The translations under genes were made by a program, and so were the position numbers. A DNA stretch of 64,000 bases from an uncultured cyanobacterium (GTDB lineage: Bacteria > Cyanobacteriota > Cyanobacteriia > Cyanobacteriales > Chroococcidiopsidaceae). The DNA is taken from the NCBI GenBank assembly GCA_946221495.1, contig CAMIFA010000003.1, positions 1 to 64,000 on the forward strand. The letters are read 5' to 3'. Below are positions 63,854 to 64,000 of the stretch, piece after piece. The notes beneath the pieces are model-generated. The model saw only the letters and a program-made list of their open reading frames with translations, was not told where the DNA came from and did no database searches. Numbering within the stretch: the stretch's first letter is position 1; every line of letters starts with the position of its first letter.

Positions 63854-64000
63854 TTACAACTCACCATTGATATTTTCATATTGGCGTTTGCACGCATAAG
63901 AGCAAAATTTGTAATTGCGGAAAGAGCCACCCTGTATAGGGTTACTTTTATAAGTTTTGCGGCAATGTTCACAAGCAAATGGAGTAGGAGGTACTATCCC
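63854..64000 (-). CDS. C-terminal end of a zinc-finger protein (cut by window edge)
   Basis: The minus-strand frame is open from the window edge to TAA at 63854-63856. The last 48 residues include PFACEHCRKTYKSN and NYKFCSYACKRQYENINGEL. C10, C13, C33 and C37 form a CxxC...CxxxC zinc site of the ribbon/TRASH type. The rest is outside the window. Confidence 0.7.
   Translation of the reverse strand, partial: GIVPPTPFACEHCRKTYKSNPIQGGSFRNYKFCSYACKRQYENINGEL

Noticed and set aside
63760..63978. 72-residue minus-strand ORF at the window edge
   Set aside because: It is an alternative frame of the zinc-finger gene end, which has a clear Cys pattern.

Overview
The window is chromosomal DNA of a cyanobacterium. 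The evidence is photosystem II genes (psbU, psbT, psbB), the circadian input gene ldpA, the Ycf45-type ATPase, zam, several cyanobacteria-only protein families (DUF3120, DUF3153, the TIGR03279 FeS oxidoreductase) and very frequent HIP1 octamers (GCGATCGC) in genes and spacers. Short tandem repeats of 7 or 8 bases and small palindromic repeats scattered between genes also fit a large-genome, slow-growing cyanobacterium. I cannot name the genus from the sequence alone.

Layout. 1-3.5 kb: the start of nadB (cut by the window edge), psbU, a PD-(D/E)XK nuclease gene broken by one in-frame amber codon, and a DUF3120 membrane protein, all on the minus strand. 3.7-9.6 kb: uppP, a radical-SAM-like oxidoreductase, a large GHL10 glycosidase-like secreted protein and a Uma2 endonuclease-like gene, all on the plus strand. 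10.2-18.1 kb: an hps operon, with the giant HpsA and three pseudopilins. 18.2-22.3 kb: glgB, a small membrane-anchored protein, a GST and a 48-residue lipoprotein gene on the minus strand. 22.8-25.3 kb: an FtsL-like protein and FtsI. 25.5-29.3 kb: a DUF255 thioredoxin-domain gene interrupted by one ochre codon, clpP, and a hypothetical gene carrying two copies of a 53-bp palindromic repeat in its coding sequence.

29.3-30.35 kb holds no protein gene but is densely structured. It contains a pseudoknotted RNA-like element resembling HEARO/IscB omega RNAs, a second stem-rich block, and a long inverted repeat just upstream of zam. 30.3-34.3 kb: zam (RNase II-like, with a degraded catalytic motif), ubiX and a LapA-like acidic membrane protein. 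34.3-45.1 kb: mostly housekeeping genes (aroK, argB, pmbA/tldE, pdxH, scpA, a sugar-nucleotide transferase) plus transport and membrane proteins. 45.2-50.5 kb: tRNA-Gln, the ycf45 homologue, ldpA, a decayed adhesin end and truB. 50.7-55.9 kb: a DUF433/DUF5615 toxin-antitoxin pair, pcrA/uvrD, a second Uma2 gene, a TPR-type gene broken by one ochre codon, and a DUF3592 protein. 56.3-64 kb: metK, a HAD phosphatase, then the conserved psbB-psbT-nrdR-rps1 run (minus strand), an aspartyl-protease-like gene and the end of a zinc-finger gene cut by the window edge.

Three otherwise well-preserved genes are each cut by a single in-frame stop with no frameshift, and a fourth remnant carries a stop plus a one-base shift. 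The gene content otherwise looks functional, so this is either recent gene decay or an assembly artefact. The most unusual non-coding signal is the structured block between the hypothetical gene ending at 29338 and zam.
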